Part shown: positions 17,679-25,252 of the stretch, piece by piece
Layout: each line of letters begins with the position of its first letter
How positions within the stretch are numbered: position 1 is the first letter of the stretch
Virus record (IMG/VR): IMGVR_UViG_3300025087_000713
Span: 1-46,252 of that record
From: a virus
Length of the DNA stretch: 46,252 nucleotides
Strand: one strand, 5' to 3'
Notes under the pieces: model-generated
Seen by the model: the letters and a program-made list of their open reading frames with translations, nothing else
Database searches by the model: none
What the model was told of the DNA's origin: nothing
Translations under genes and position numbers: made by a program

Positions 17679-18250
17679 TACATGACTCCCCGCTTTTTGA
17701 GTTCATTGAAACATTTTGCAGTGATACGAATATCAGCCAAAGCATTGTGAGCATTTTCAAATTCTTCGCCAAATAAAACTACGTGCAATTCTTGGAGCTT
17801 GGGCCATTTGAACTGACCGAATCTCATTCCAGGTAATTGACAATAATCGGTTGAAGATTTCATTGTGCATTTGCAGGGTTTGGCTGGAATCTTCATATTG
17901 GCTCTGAGAAACTCTGCACCGACAACATTCATGTCAAAACTGATATTGTGCCCAACAATTACATCGACACCATACATTGCCGCTTGAAATTCTTCGAGAA
18001 CAAGCTGTAAATCATGACCTTCATTCATTGCTTGTTCGTGAGTGATTCCATGAATCTTTGAAACTTCTTCTGAAATGGTAAATCCATTTGGCTTGATAAT
18101 ATAATCAGCCAATGCCAATTCTTCGCCATTGTCATCTTGGACAATATACGCAAGTTGTACAAGCCTTGGCCAATTGTCGAGGTCTGTTATCAAAGCTCGA
18201 TAATCTTTGGGTTTACCTGTGGTTTCTGTGTCGAAGAAAAGATATTTCAT
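17678..18250 (-). CDS. DnaQ-like DEDDh exonuclease
   Basis: This 190-residue protein is a DEDDh-type exonuclease. Exo I is FDTETTG (D7, E9), Exo II is GHNISFDMNV near the middle, and the third block HNALADI near 167 has the catalytic H and D. A cysteine-rich loop (KPCKCTMKS) precedes the third block. It resembles stand-alone DNA polymerase III epsilon-type subunits and could proofread for a host polymerase. GGAGG lies just before the ATG. It overlaps the neighbours by a few bases on each side. Confidence 0.85.
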   Translation of the reverse strand: MKYLFFDTETTGKPKDYRALITDLDNWPRLVQLAYIVQDDNGEELALADYIIKPNGFTISEEVSKIHGITHEQAMNEGHDLQLVLEEFQAAMYGVDVIVGHNISFDMNVVGAEFLRANMKIPAKPCKCTMKSSTDYCQLPGMRFGQFKWPKLQELHVVLFGEEFENAHNALADIRITAKCFNELKKRGVM

Positions 18251-18582
18251 TGTGCCTCCACTTGTTTGATTAATTCTTTGGCGTAATCTATTGAAACTTT
18301 AATCGTTGATTCTTTGCTATTTGCATAAGATTCTGGACAAGCAAGCATTCCAATAAGAACTTGAGCTGAAACATTGAGAAGTTTATCTTTTTGTTGCTTT
18401 TCTGAATACTCCTCAATTACAACACGAAAATCTTGAATAGAATCAACAATACTTTGTTTATGTTCTTGTAAAGCAGATTCCATTGTTGACGCAGACCTTG
18501 CTATTATATCAGCCGCATCAGATATTCTTCCTCCAGCTCTTGCAACATCTTCTGAGCCTTGGAGATAAACAGATTGTCCCAT
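18247..18582 (-). CDS. Helical protein, unknown function
   Basis: This 111-residue protein is almost entirely helical, with a likely coiled coil from about residue 20 to 75 (RISDAADIIARSASTME, then EYSEKQQKDKLL). The C-terminus is also helical (YAKELIKQVEAQ). No catalytic motif is visible. The GAGAGGAT ribosome site lies in the 3' end of the previous gene, so expression is coupled. It may be a structural or regulatory partner in the replication operon. Confidence 0.5.
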   Translation of the reverse strand: MGQSVYLQGSEDVARAGGRISDAADIIARSASTMESALQEHKQSIVDSIQDFRVVIEEYSEKQQKDKLLNVSAQVLIGMLACPESYANSKESTIKVSIDYAKELIKQVEAQ

Positions 18583-18585
18583 ATG

Positions 18586-18825
18586 CTATCCTCTCATAAA
18601 ATGGTATGACGCTGTTCCAATTCTTACTGGAAAGTGTCGGAAATTAGTTAGGTGAATTTGATTAACAATTGCAAGGGCAATAAAACCAGCCGCTTCATAA
18701 GAAATACTTTCACAAATGAAATGAGTGTTTCCATAGTATAAAACATTCTCAGCCTCCAAAACATCTGTTATCACTGGAAGTGCTTGGTCGCAAGTTAATG
18801 CACCATTTTTATATTTGAAGGTCAT
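18586..18825 (-). CDS. Small protein, unknown function
   Basis: This 79-residue product starts at the ATG at 18825, which has AGGAAAG about 8 bases upstream; that site overlaps a further upstream ATG at 18840, which has no ribosome site of its own. It is a mixed alpha/beta protein with a small-residue helix (SYEAAGFIALAIVNQI) and a basic end. It is the first gene after regulatory copy B, so it heads the last leftward transcription unit. Confidence 0.5.
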   Translation of the reverse strand: MTFKYKNGALTCDQALPVITDVLEAENVLYYGNTHFICESISYEAAGFIALAIVNQIHLTNFRHFPVRIGTASYHFMRG

Positions 18826-18885
18826 AGCTTCTTTCCTCATATTGTTTTTTGCAGTTACTTTATAGACTTGCCGTAAAGTCGACAG

Positions 18886-18966
18886 TGTAGCGTTTTTCCG
18901 TATCTTGAGTATGCTTTTTTACCCTGTTTAAGCACTTATATTGACTTTATTTTTTCGACTTAGGAA
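18886..18966 (-). promoter_or_regulatory. Copy B of the phage two-part regulatory element
   Basis: On the minus strand, TTCCTAAGTCG begins at 18966 and GGAAAAACGCTACA occupies 18899-18886, a spacing of 67 bases. It sits in the 134-base gene-free stretch between the helicase stop and the 18825 gene, facing that gene. The 11-base left part is identical to copy A. A GTCGACTTTACGG segment follows; GACTTACGG also appears near copy C. It likely starts or controls transcription of the last leftward unit. Confidence 0.55.
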
Positions 18967-18974
18967 AAACGAAA

Positions 18975-20330
18975 TTATATTTTGGATGCACTTTTCAAAG
19001 GTGGAACAATGGATGGCTGTGGAACTTTAGGAACATCAAGCACCTTACAAACATCAGGCATAAAATATGAAACGGTATCTTTGACTTCAGCGTATCGAGT
19101 TTTGTCGAATATCCACATCAATCTATTAGCCAAAGACTTTTCTCTTGTATACTTATATTTGTACAGTAATAAAATAATATCTGCACCAATCCATGTTAAC
19201 AAGTCTGATTCCGCAAGGTCACCAGCTTCTGGTCGTTTAGTTTCTCTGGCTTCAACATTACGATTGAGCTGTGCATAGAATACATATCCACAATTGTGCA
19301 TCTTTGCAAACCGTTTGGCTGACATTGCAACACGTCCCATCTCTCTACGAGTGTCGTCTGTCTGCATACCTTCCATAAAGTTAATAAAATCAACAAACAC
19401 TACATCAGAACGATTTGCTTTGACAATCTTATTCATGGAAGTGATGTCATAGATATCATCGTGGATAAACAATCTATCCTTATACTTTGACATCATCTGA
19501 TTTGCTTTAATCAAATCATTCTTATCTTGGTCGTTGAGTTTATTCAATCGAATACGTTCAGAAGAAACATTTCCAAGATTAGATAACCACTTACGTTTCA
19601 AAGACTCTTTAGACATTTCCAATTCAAATATCGTGACACGCTTGTCAGGATTATGGTCCAGTATTGACCTTGACAATCCAATACAAGTCGTAGTTTTACC
19701 GTGTCCAGGTCTGGCTCCAATAAAGGTTACTTCTTGAGTTGCAATTCCACCTGTAACAGAATCAATAAATTCAAGACCTGTTGGAACAACCATTCTCTCA
19801 GCTGTTCCTTCCAACAATCCACTTACTGTGTCGTTAAATTCTTTCTCAAGGTTGAATTCAACATGCGTTGATGTGATTTTATCAAGCTTCTCTGCCGCTG
19901 ATAAGAATATCTCAGATGCTGAGAATGGATTGGCTTGGATTGCATTTTTAACCATCTCCAAAATAGCATTTGATTCCCTTTTGATAAAAAATTCTTCAAT
20001 TTTATCTCCAGCTGATGAAGGACTGTATTCGTGTGGAACTTTTGATATTATTTTGTCAAGAAGTGCTTTTGCTTCTTTTGTACCAATGGCTTTTGCTATA
20101 TCAGAGTATATTGCTATATAATCACAAAAACCTGTTTCATCTTTACATTTCTTGATTGCATTAAATACAAGTATGTTGTCCTTCTGAATGAAATGCTTTG
20201 AAGTCTTCCCTGAAATTTCCTCACCATCAGTAACACCGCTGACGATAGCTCCAAGAAACATATCTTCAAAATCATAAACCGAAGAGGTCGTCTTGTCTGA
20301 TGGTTGGCTCGACAGGTCTGTTAATTTCAC
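18975..20330 (-). CDS. dnaB: Replicative DNA helicase, DnaB-like
   Basis: This 451-residue protein is a DnaB-type hexameric helicase. An N-terminal helical domain is followed by Walker A GARPGHGKT at 205-213 and Walker B VVFVDFIN around 300. FYAQLNRNVEAR then matches the H3-like motif, and the RecA-like core follows. It would unwind the replication fork together with the primase at 24371-25252. The start is taken as GTG at 20330, with AAAGGA upstream; an ATG at 20261 is an alternative. The first 59 bases overlap the end of the methylase gene. Confidence 0.9.
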   Translation of the reverse strand: MKLTDLSSQPSDKTTSSVYDFEDMFLGAIVSGVTDGEEISGKTSKHFIQKDNILVFNAIKKCKDETGFCDYIAIYSDIAKAIGTKEAKALLDKIISKVPHEYSPSSAGDKIEEFFIKRESNAILEMVKNAIQANPFSASEIFLSAAEKLDKITSTHVEFNLEKEFNDTVSGLLEGTAERMVVPTGLEFIDSVTGGIATQEVTFIGARPGHGKTTTCIGLSRSILDHNPDKRVTIFELEMSKESLKRKWLSNLGNVSSERIRLNKLNDQDKNDLIKANQMMSKYKDRLFIHDDIYDITSMNKIVKANRSDVVFVDFINFMEGMQTDDTRREMGRVAMSAKRFAKMHNCGYVFYAQLNRNVEARETKRPEAGDLAESDLLTWIGADIILLLYKYKYTREKSLANRLMWIFDKTRYAEVKDTVSYFMPDVCKVLDVPKVPQPSIVPPLKSASKI

Positions 20331-21273
20331 GCTTTGGATTTCCTTTCATTTTTTGCTCTTGTTCAAATTCAGCTTCGTGTTTCAACTTAATTTCTTTTTC
20401 AGCTTTCATTCGTTGTGCATCAGTTACTTCTTCAAAAGTTAAATCCATTGCAGTGGACTCATCAAAGATATCGAGTTGTGGCTTCTTTGCTTTGTAGTTC
20501 GTTACTATCAGCTCTTCCTTCTTCAGCTTTTGATTCTTTGCACCTGCAAGATATGTAACTCCCAACCGATACAGATTGTATTCTTTGTAAAGATTAACAA
20601 TCTCTGGACGGTCATCGTAAGTTACATACCAATCACATTTGCAATTCTTCAAAGCAAGCTTCAAGAAATCATGTTGCTCTGTCTTGAATACAAACTCATA
20701 GTATTTGGCACCAACTTCTTCGCTTGTAACATAATAAGGTGGGTCAAGAAACATCAATGTGCCAGACTTGTCATACTTTCCGATGATTCTTTCAAATGAC
20801 ATATTCTCAATAACAACTGCATCAAGTTTTTCTCTGGCAAGTTTAAGTCTTTGTATTAACTGAAGATTAAAACTTGTGGTATTCTTTTCTGAAAAGTCTG
20901 TTTGGATTTGAGCATTGAAAGAAGAGCGTATCAAGAATAGATACATCATGGCTTTGGTGACATCATCTATTCCTTTGAAATCATTCTGGTAAAGCTTGTA
21001 AAACTTTTTGTATTCATCTCTGGAATTAAGAGTCCAATAAACTTTTTCAGCCAAAGCATCATAATTATCTCTGACTTGCACAAAAAGATTTACAAGATTT
21101 CCATTGAAGTCGTTGAGGATATTTTCTGGAGCTTTTGGCTTATTAAAGAATACAGCTGCTGAACCCATAAATACTTCAACATATCGTTTATGTTCTGGAA
21201 ACATTGATATGATTTGGCGACTTAACTTCTGTTTTCCACCATACCAATTGAGGATTGTTGGAAGTAAGCTCAT
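20272..21273 (-). CDS. dam: DNA adenine methyltransferase (Dam, D12 class)
   Basis: This 333-residue enzyme has the order of a D12-class N6-adenine methyltransferase. NWYGGKQKL at 9-17 is the N-terminal anchor, VEVFMGSAAVFF near 32-43 the AdoMet site, and DPPY at 177-180 the catalytic motif. A C-terminal extension from about 240 has no counterpart in a minimal Dam and holds a charged helix and a short QDDLFGL end. It may protect phage DNA from host nucleases. No strong ribosome site precedes it. A 15-residue open frame lies just upstream. Confidence 0.85.
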   Translation of the reverse strand: MSLLPTILNWYGGKQKLSRQIISMFPEHKRYVEVFMGSAAVFFNKPKAPENILNDFNGNLVNLFVQVRDNYDALAEKVYWTLNSRDEYKKFYKLYQNDFKGIDDVTKAMMYLFLIRSSFNAQIQTDFSEKNTTSFNLQLIQRLKLAREKLDAVVIENMSFERIIGKYDKSGTLMFLDPPYYVTSEEVGAKYYEFVFKTEQHDFLKLALKNCKCDWYVTYDDRPEIVNLYKEYNLYRLGVTYLAGAKNQKLKKEELIVTNYKAKKPQLDIFDESTAMDLTFEEVTDAQRMKAEKEIKLKHEAEFEQEQKMKGNPKREINRPVEPTIRQDDLFGL

Positions 21274-21297
21274 TTGTTTTTTTCTTTCATAATAGCA

Positions 21298-21345
21298 TTA
21301 ACAAGAATATGACTCACCCGTAAGGAGCATTAGTGTTTTCATCAT
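21298..21345 (-). other. Possible 15-residue mini-ORF
   Basis: ATG at 21345 lies behind GGAAAGGGAGA, part of the same junction that ends the gene at 21342 and matches the junctions of the next two genes upstream. It encodes a hydrophobic 15-residue peptide (MMKTLMLL, then TGESYSC). It may be a remnant of a fourth gene in that series or a small peptide; no function is visible. Confidence 0.2.
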
Positions 21346-21668
21346 TCTCCCTTTCCTATGAGGTTGGATATTGTTTTACCATAATCACTGGTAAATTTTT
21401 CAACTTCGCTTTTTAGTTCGTCAAGAGTATCACACTTAAAGTATTTTCGCAAGATTTCTTTATCAAGAAAAAGCACCGAGACATTGCCCTCCCACCAATC
21501 ACCTATATTGTAATGTGGCGGATAAAACCTACTGCTTATTCTCAGCAAAGCACCGTCAAAGTCTAACTTAAAATTGCAATCAAAACGCCATTCGGGTTCG
21601 GCGTAAACATCTTTTCCCATGTTGGCATTGTCTTGCCAAACCTTTGCGTTATCCCAAGTAAGTGTCAT
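21342..21668 (-). CDS. Unknown protein with shared junction (gene 3 of 3)
   Basis: This 108-residue protein is not recognised. It has an aromatic N-terminal half (WDNAKVWQDN, EPEWRFDCNF) and a middle beta segment (FYPPHYNIGDWWEGNVSVLFL), then a helical end finishing NLIGKGE. The last residues NLIG and the bases coding for them are shared with the two genes upstream, which end NLIGDKK and NLIGEKK. Its start overlaps the previous stop (ATGA-type). Confidence 0.5.
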   Translation of the reverse strand: MTLTWDNAKVWQDNANMGKDVYAEPEWRFDCNFKLDFDGALLRISSRFYPPHYNIGDWWEGNVSVLFLDKEILRKYFKCDTLDELKSEVEKFTSDYGKTISNLIGKGE

Positions 21669-21940
21669 TTCTTATCTCCTATGAGATTTTCAATCATCTG
21701 TTTCGCCTGAGTTGCCGTAAATAGATTCGTTCCAATGGGTGAACAATTAGAATTGAAAGATATTCCTCCATCGGGATTAAAGTCTGACGGCAATTTCCAC
21801 GCAAGAAACCTGTCAACCATTTTGTCAATGTCTTTAGACGTTGCTTCGTCAATCGCCTTTTCCAATAATTCTCTGATGGAGTGTATTTCCCCATTAAACC
21901 ATTGTGCTTGATATTTCGCCATTATCTCTTTCTTGTTCAT
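21665..21940 (-). CDS. Unknown protein with shared junction (gene 2 of 3)
   Basis: This 91-residue protein is mostly helical (IRELLEKAIDEATSKDIDKM) and ends MIENLIGDKK. It begins at an ATG overlapping the previous stop, with AGGAGAAAAG in the coding end of gene 1 as ribosome site. No family was recognised. Its 3' end repeats the CTCATAGGAGA junction, giving gene 3 its own ribosome site. Confidence 0.5.
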   Translation of the reverse strand: MNKKEIMAKYQAQWFNGEIHSIRELLEKAIDEATSKDIDKMVDRFLAWKLPSDFNPDGGISFNSNCSPIGTNLFTATQAKQMIENLIGDKK

Positions 21941-22263
21941 TTCTTTTCTCCTATGAGGTTGTTGAGTTTTCTTTTTGCGTGAACGGTATCAAGCGGATAA
22001 GAGTCTAAGTATGCCAGCGTTTCTTTAACCCCCTCCCTGATGCGGGAGAGTTCTTTTATGGCTTCTCGTCCATTAAGTAATTCTGTGACCATTTCATTGA
22101 CAGCATCAACACCCATTCCGAATGGGAGCATTACATCAAGTCGTGCTTGTAATTCATCGTTCTTTTTTATCAACTCTTTGATTTCCTGCTGTTGGGATTG
22201 CAAGCGTATGTTTAGGTTTTCAATTTGTTGGTGCTGTTTGGTGATAATATCTTCGTTGTCCAT
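21937..22263 (-). CDS. Coiled-coil protein with shared junction (gene 1 of 3)
   Basis: This 108-residue protein has a coiled coil at about residues 8-45 (IENLNIRLQSQQQEIKELIKK). A short helical domain follows, and it ends KLNNLIGEKK. A strong GGGAGGAAT ribosome site precedes it. It heads the three-gene series that shares the NLIG end, and it lies directly downstream of the tRNA-like element, which is in its leader. Function unknown. Confidence 0.5.
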   Translation of the reverse strand: MDNEDIITKQHQQIENLNIRLQSQQQEIKELIKKNDELQARLDVMLPFGMGVDAVNEMVTELLNGREAIKELSRIREGVKETLAYLDSYPLDTVHAKRKLNNLIGEKK

Positions 22264-22299
22264 TTTATTCCTCCCTTTGTCTTAAATTAGGATTGTTTG

Positions 22300-22367
22300 T
22301 TGGACCGACAGGATTCGAACCTGTAATCACCGTTACCGGTCATTTTGCCAATTAAATGTACAGTCCA
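22300..22367 (-). ncRNA. tRNA-like element with no normal anticodon arm
   Basis: On the minus strand, a 68-base cloverleaf-like structure can be drawn. Its acceptor arms TGGACTG (22367-22361) and CGGTCCA (22307-22301) pair over 7 bp with one G-U. TA precedes a D-arm (CATT, loop with GG, AATG) of the classic AATTGGCAA type. The T-arm (ACAGG, TTCGAAT, CCTGT at 22324-22308) is perfect. Between D and T arms only about 15 bases remain, forming ACCG, GTAA loop, CGGT and then GATT. There is therefore no 7-base anticodon loop. It could be a decayed tRNA, a tRNA mimic or a recombination remnant. Confidence 0.55.
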
Positions 22368-22388
22368 AACCACTAACAGACAGAACTG

Positions 22389-22871
22389 TTAGAATGGTGT
22401 ATCTGTTGCTCTTTTGATTTCCTCTTCAGTTGCGGCACGAATGAATTGGTCGATTTTGTTCGATTTCAATTCTTGTCCAGCGGCTGAGCCAGTTGTTGGC
22501 GTGAAGGTATCTTGTCTTACAGTGAAGATGACAAAATGACCGAGAAAATCTTCAGCTTCCAAAACTCCTGCATTTGCTTTGTCGGTAAGACCAAGCATTT
22601 GAGTGAGTTCTGATAAACGCCTCACCATTGGTTTCTTGTAAGTCAGAATATCGTCAATATACACGATATCAGACGGACGATTGACCTGAACGGTGAGCTT
22701 CAAATAATCCGAGCCATCGCCTTTTGCTTGAGCTTCTTTTGCTGACGAAATTGAACCGATGTAATGGCATTTTACCATCTTTTCAATTCCATCGACAGTT
22801 GCAAGCTCTTCAACTGGCAATAGTTCAATCTCTGGATTATTCAGAGTTGATGGTGTTACTTTTAACGGCAT
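22389..22871 (-). CDS. Possible ssDNA-binding-type protein (DUF669-like)
   Basis: This 160-residue protein lies directly downstream of RecT's neighbour and looks like an OB-fold protein of the DUF669 kind found next to phage recombination genes. It has a beta-rich core (KCHYIGSISSAKEA, YLKLTVQVNRPSDIVYIDD) and HFVIFTVRQDTF, with an acidic helical tail. GGAGTA precedes its ATG. No definitive SSB motif is visible. If it binds single-stranded DNA, it would act with RecT, primase and helicase. Confidence 0.4.
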   Translation of the reverse strand: MPLKVTPSTLNNPEIELLPVEELATVDGIEKMVKCHYIGSISSAKEAQAKGDGSDYLKLTVQVNRPSDIVYIDDILTYKKPMVRRLSELTQMLGLTDKANAGVLEAEDFLGHFVIFTVRQDTFTPTTGSAAGQELKSNKIDQFIRAATEEEIKRATDTPF

Positions 22872-22873
22872 AA

Positions 22874-23266
22874 CTACTCCTTTGGTATTGTTGATGAATC
22901 AGTGGATTGGTATTCTGGATATATTACTATCATTCTGCTTAAATCTGCACTTGGAATGAAGGTTGTTACAAATGAATCAACTCTATATTGATTTGCAATA
23001 AAATCTCTGAAAACAATTGTACCAAAAAGTTCTCGTAATTCACCGTGTGAATCACGAACGAACTCCATTACTCTCATCTGTTTTGAGATTTCCGCTGGGC
23101 GTTGTTGAAGTAGCGGGAGTGGTGGTGCTTTCGGCTTTGGCTGTTGGAGTATCGGTGGCTCCAGCTGTTCCGACACTGTCTGTTGACTCGCTGTCGATAA
23201 TGCCGTTGGCTGACTCTGTTGTTGACTCTGCGGGTTTTTCTTGTTGATGTAATCCGACAATGACAT
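22874..23266 (-). CDS. Unknown protein overprinted on the RecT C-terminus
   Basis: This 130-residue protein starts at the ATG at 23266 behind GGAG, 6 bases upstream. The first 72 residues are disordered (Q-, P- and S-rich: NPQSQQQSQPTALS, PKPKAPPLPLLQQ) and are read in a different frame over the 215-base end of the RecT gene. The last 58 residues (MRVMEFVRDSHGELRELFGTI) look folded and use DNA no longer shared. The overlap is longer than others here. It stops 3 bases before the next gene. Confidence 0.55.
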   Translation of the reverse strand: MSLSDYINKKNPQSQQQSQPTALSTASQQTVSEQLEPPILQQPKPKAPPLPLLQQRPAEISKQMRVMEFVRDSHGELRELFGTIVFRDFIANQYRVDSFVTTFIPSADLSRMIVIYPEYQSTDSSTIPKE

Positions 23267-24041
23267 ATTGGTCTCCATGTTTTTTTGCTATCATATTGTA
23301 GGTATTCATAATCAATCTCTTCTTGTTGTCAGGAAGTTTCTCGATATCAGAAAGATTGACTTCTATGAATTGTTTAATATCTTCAATGGGAGTGGATTTG
23401 TTTTCGATGTATTTACGAAGTTGATTGTTAATTCTTTCAAACTCAAGTTTCTCATCGAAAACTATTTCAGCAGGAACAATAACTTCTCCTGTTTCATTGA
23501 TAACAACAGGTGCACCAAGCTCTTCTGGTGTATAAACCAATCCGTGAAGAAGATGAGAAAATTGCTGACGATAATTGATTGCTTCAGCTCTGGCTCTTAA
23601 CATATCCTTTGGATAACTTTTCCAATTATCCTTAGTCATAAGACCAGCTGTTCTCGCATCTTGAATTGTAAACAATGAGGTGAATTCTTGACCGTCTTTT
23701 CTTTTGGTGTATACTCTACAAAGACCATCACTTTCAGTGATTTTCTTTTCAACACATTGCCCAGAAGCGTCAATAATAGCACGCATCAAATTCACTTCCA
23801 AGCCAACTTTTCCATTGACGATGTACATTGCAGATATACCTGTCATTGCAGGTAAGCCAAGTTCATGACATTTCATAAATCCCATCATGATTTTAGCAGG
23901 TGAGTCCCAAACCTTGTTTAGCATTTGGGCTTTATAAACTGTTGTTGCAATTTGTTCCCATTTAGCCCATTGTTGATGGAATATCAGAGCTGGGTCATTA
24001 AGAACAACAGCATTTTGTTCGCTTTTTACTATGTCGCTCAT
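23052..24041 (-). CDS. recT: RecT-type single-strand annealing protein
   Basis: This 329-residue protein has RecT-family features. MMGFMKCHELGLPAMTGISAMYIVNGKVGLE near 52-82 is the conserved core, and YPKDMLRARAEAINYRQQFSHLLHGLVYTPEELGA follows near 147-180. It would pair single strands for phage recombination, together with the exonucleases and the RecU-like resolvase. The last 65 residues are a low-complexity S/T/P tail that shares DNA with the next gene in another frame. GAGGAT precedes the ATG. Confidence 0.85.
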   Translation of the reverse strand: MSDIVKSEQNAVVLNDPALIFHQQWAKWEQIATTVYKAQMLNKVWDSPAKIMMGFMKCHELGLPAMTGISAMYIVNGKVGLEVNLMRAIIDASGQCVEKKITESDGLCRVYTKRKDGQEFTSLFTIQDARTAGLMTKDNWKSYPKDMLRARAEAINYRQQFSHLLHGLVYTPEELGAPVVINETGEVIVPAEIVFDEKLEFERINNQLRKYIENKSTPIEDIKQFIEVNLSDIEKLPDNKKRLIMNTYNMIAKKHGDQYVIVGLHQQEKPAESTTESANGIIDSESTDSVGTAGATDTPTAKAESTTTPATSTTPSGNLKTDESNGVRS

Positions 24042-24374
24042 TTAGTTATCCTCCAATTCTCCCATTGAGTCGTATTGTTCGCCCAAGGGTGTGTCGTGAT
24101 TATCCTGTTGATTATCAAATTCATTTTCTTGTTTTGCAAATGCACTCATTTGATTATTCCATTCATCTGATGGAACAACTTCGTAATTACCATCATCAAT
24201 ATCAGAACTAACTTTTGCATATTCTTCTTCAGAAAGAAATTCAGTAGCACATTCACATTCAAGAGTTTCTGTTGCAGTTGTCGAGCCATATGGATGGTGC
24301 TCATAATAAAAGCCAGAGCCATGACAAGTCTTACAATTTGGATTGGCTTTCAACTGTATTTTTTGCTTACTCAT
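24042..24374 (-). CDS. Zinc protein with DnaJ-type CxxCHGSG motif
   Basis: This 110-residue protein has CKTCHGSGFYYE near residue 14 and CECA near 40, which resembles half of the DnaJ zinc-finger repeat (CxxCxGxG). The rest is acidic and glutamine/asparagine-rich (DIDDGNYEVVPSDEW, QQDNHD), with no J-domain. It lies between RecT and primase, with its start overlapping the primase stop by 4 bases. It might be a redox or protein-binding accessory of the replication proteins. Confidence 0.55.
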   Translation of the reverse strand: MSKQKIQLKANPNCKTCHGSGFYYEHHPYGSTTATETLECECATEFLSEEEYAKVSSDIDDGNYEVVPSDEWNNQMSAFAKQENEFDNQQDNHDTPLGEQYDSMGELEDN

Positions 24375-25252
24375 ATTCGCCTCTGTATTTTGAGTAGTTT
24401 GAAAATATCTTTCTTTTGTTTAACATAGTCAGTAACATCAACTTTCTTAATTTCATCTTGAAAGGGTATTGTTATAACTTCCACAGTTCTGGCAACCTCT
24501 TTGATTGTGCTTGCCACAACTTCTGAATAAAAGATTCCAGGCTCATCATTATCAAATATAATTTTAACATTCTTCTTTGTAAAGAAGTATTTCCAATCAT
24601 CTTCAAATGAAGCAACACCACTTGTTGAAGTTATAGCGTTAATACCCAAAGAATGAAGAACCATACAATCAAACTCTCCTTCACAAAGAACAATATCCTG
24701 TTTGAGAATCGCTTGTATTGGAAATAACTTTCGTCCACCATTTGATGAGGAGTAATAAATTGCTTTTGGTTCAAGAAAAGATGAATGTAATTTAATGTTG
24801 AGAAATTTGCCAGACCTTGATTTTATTGGAAATGCTATTCGATTACTCATTGGGTCATAGCCCAATAAAAACTTTCTAACAGTGAAGAATGAGACAAGTC
24901 TTTCACGAGTAACATATTCCAATAATGATTTATTTCCAAGAAGATTTTTATGGAACTGTTCAACTATAACAGGATTTATAGGTTGAACTAATTGTTGTTC
25001 TTTCTGAGGCTCATCTACAAAATCCCTGTCAACTTGGATTTTATCATCTGGTCTGCCAACCTCATCAAGAAATGTATATACATTACCAGTAACACCACAA
25101 CCGAAACAAATATACTGCCCAGTAGTAGAATTAACAAAGAAACTTGGAGTCTTCTCTTTGTGGAATGGACAGCACGCTTTGTATTCATCGCCATGGCTTT
25201 TTTTGAGGTCAGGTATATACTTGAGAAAAAAGTCAATTGGACGATTTTGCAT
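24371..25252 (-). CDS. dnaG: DNA primase (zinc-finger and TOPRIM)
   Basis: This 293-residue primase carries a CHC2 zinc finger (C28, H31 in CCPFH; C49, C52 in CFGC) at the N-terminus and a TOPRIM core beginning at VLCEGEFDCMVLHSLG near 181, with the DND pair near 212. It lacks the long C-terminal helicase-binding region of bacterial DnaG, as usual for phage primases. It makes RNA primers for the fork driven by the DnaB-type helicase. The ATG overlaps the end of the previous gene by 20 bases. Confidence 0.85.
   Translation of the reverse strand: MQNRPIDFFLKYIPDLKKSHGDEYKACCPFHKEKTPSFFVNSTTGQYICFGCGVTGNVYTFLDEVGRPDDKIQVDRDFVDEPQKEQQLVQPINPVIVEQFHKNLLGNKSLLEYVTRERLVSFFTVRKFLLGYDPMSNRIAFPIKSRSGKFLNIKLHSSFLEPKAIYYSSSNGGRKLFPIQAILKQDIVLCEGEFDCMVLHSLGINAITSTSGVASFEDDWKYFFTKKNVKIIFDNDEPGIFYSEVVASTIKEVARTVEVITIPFQDEIKKVDVTDYVKQKKDIFKLLKIQRRI

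Noticed and set aside
22300-22380. Reading the tRNA-like element as a long-variable-arm tyrosine-type tRNA with anticodon GTA
   Set aside because: A stem with two G-U pairs and a CTGTACA loop can be drawn, but no upstream sequence pairs with the 3' acceptor end. The first fold explains acceptor and D-arm better.
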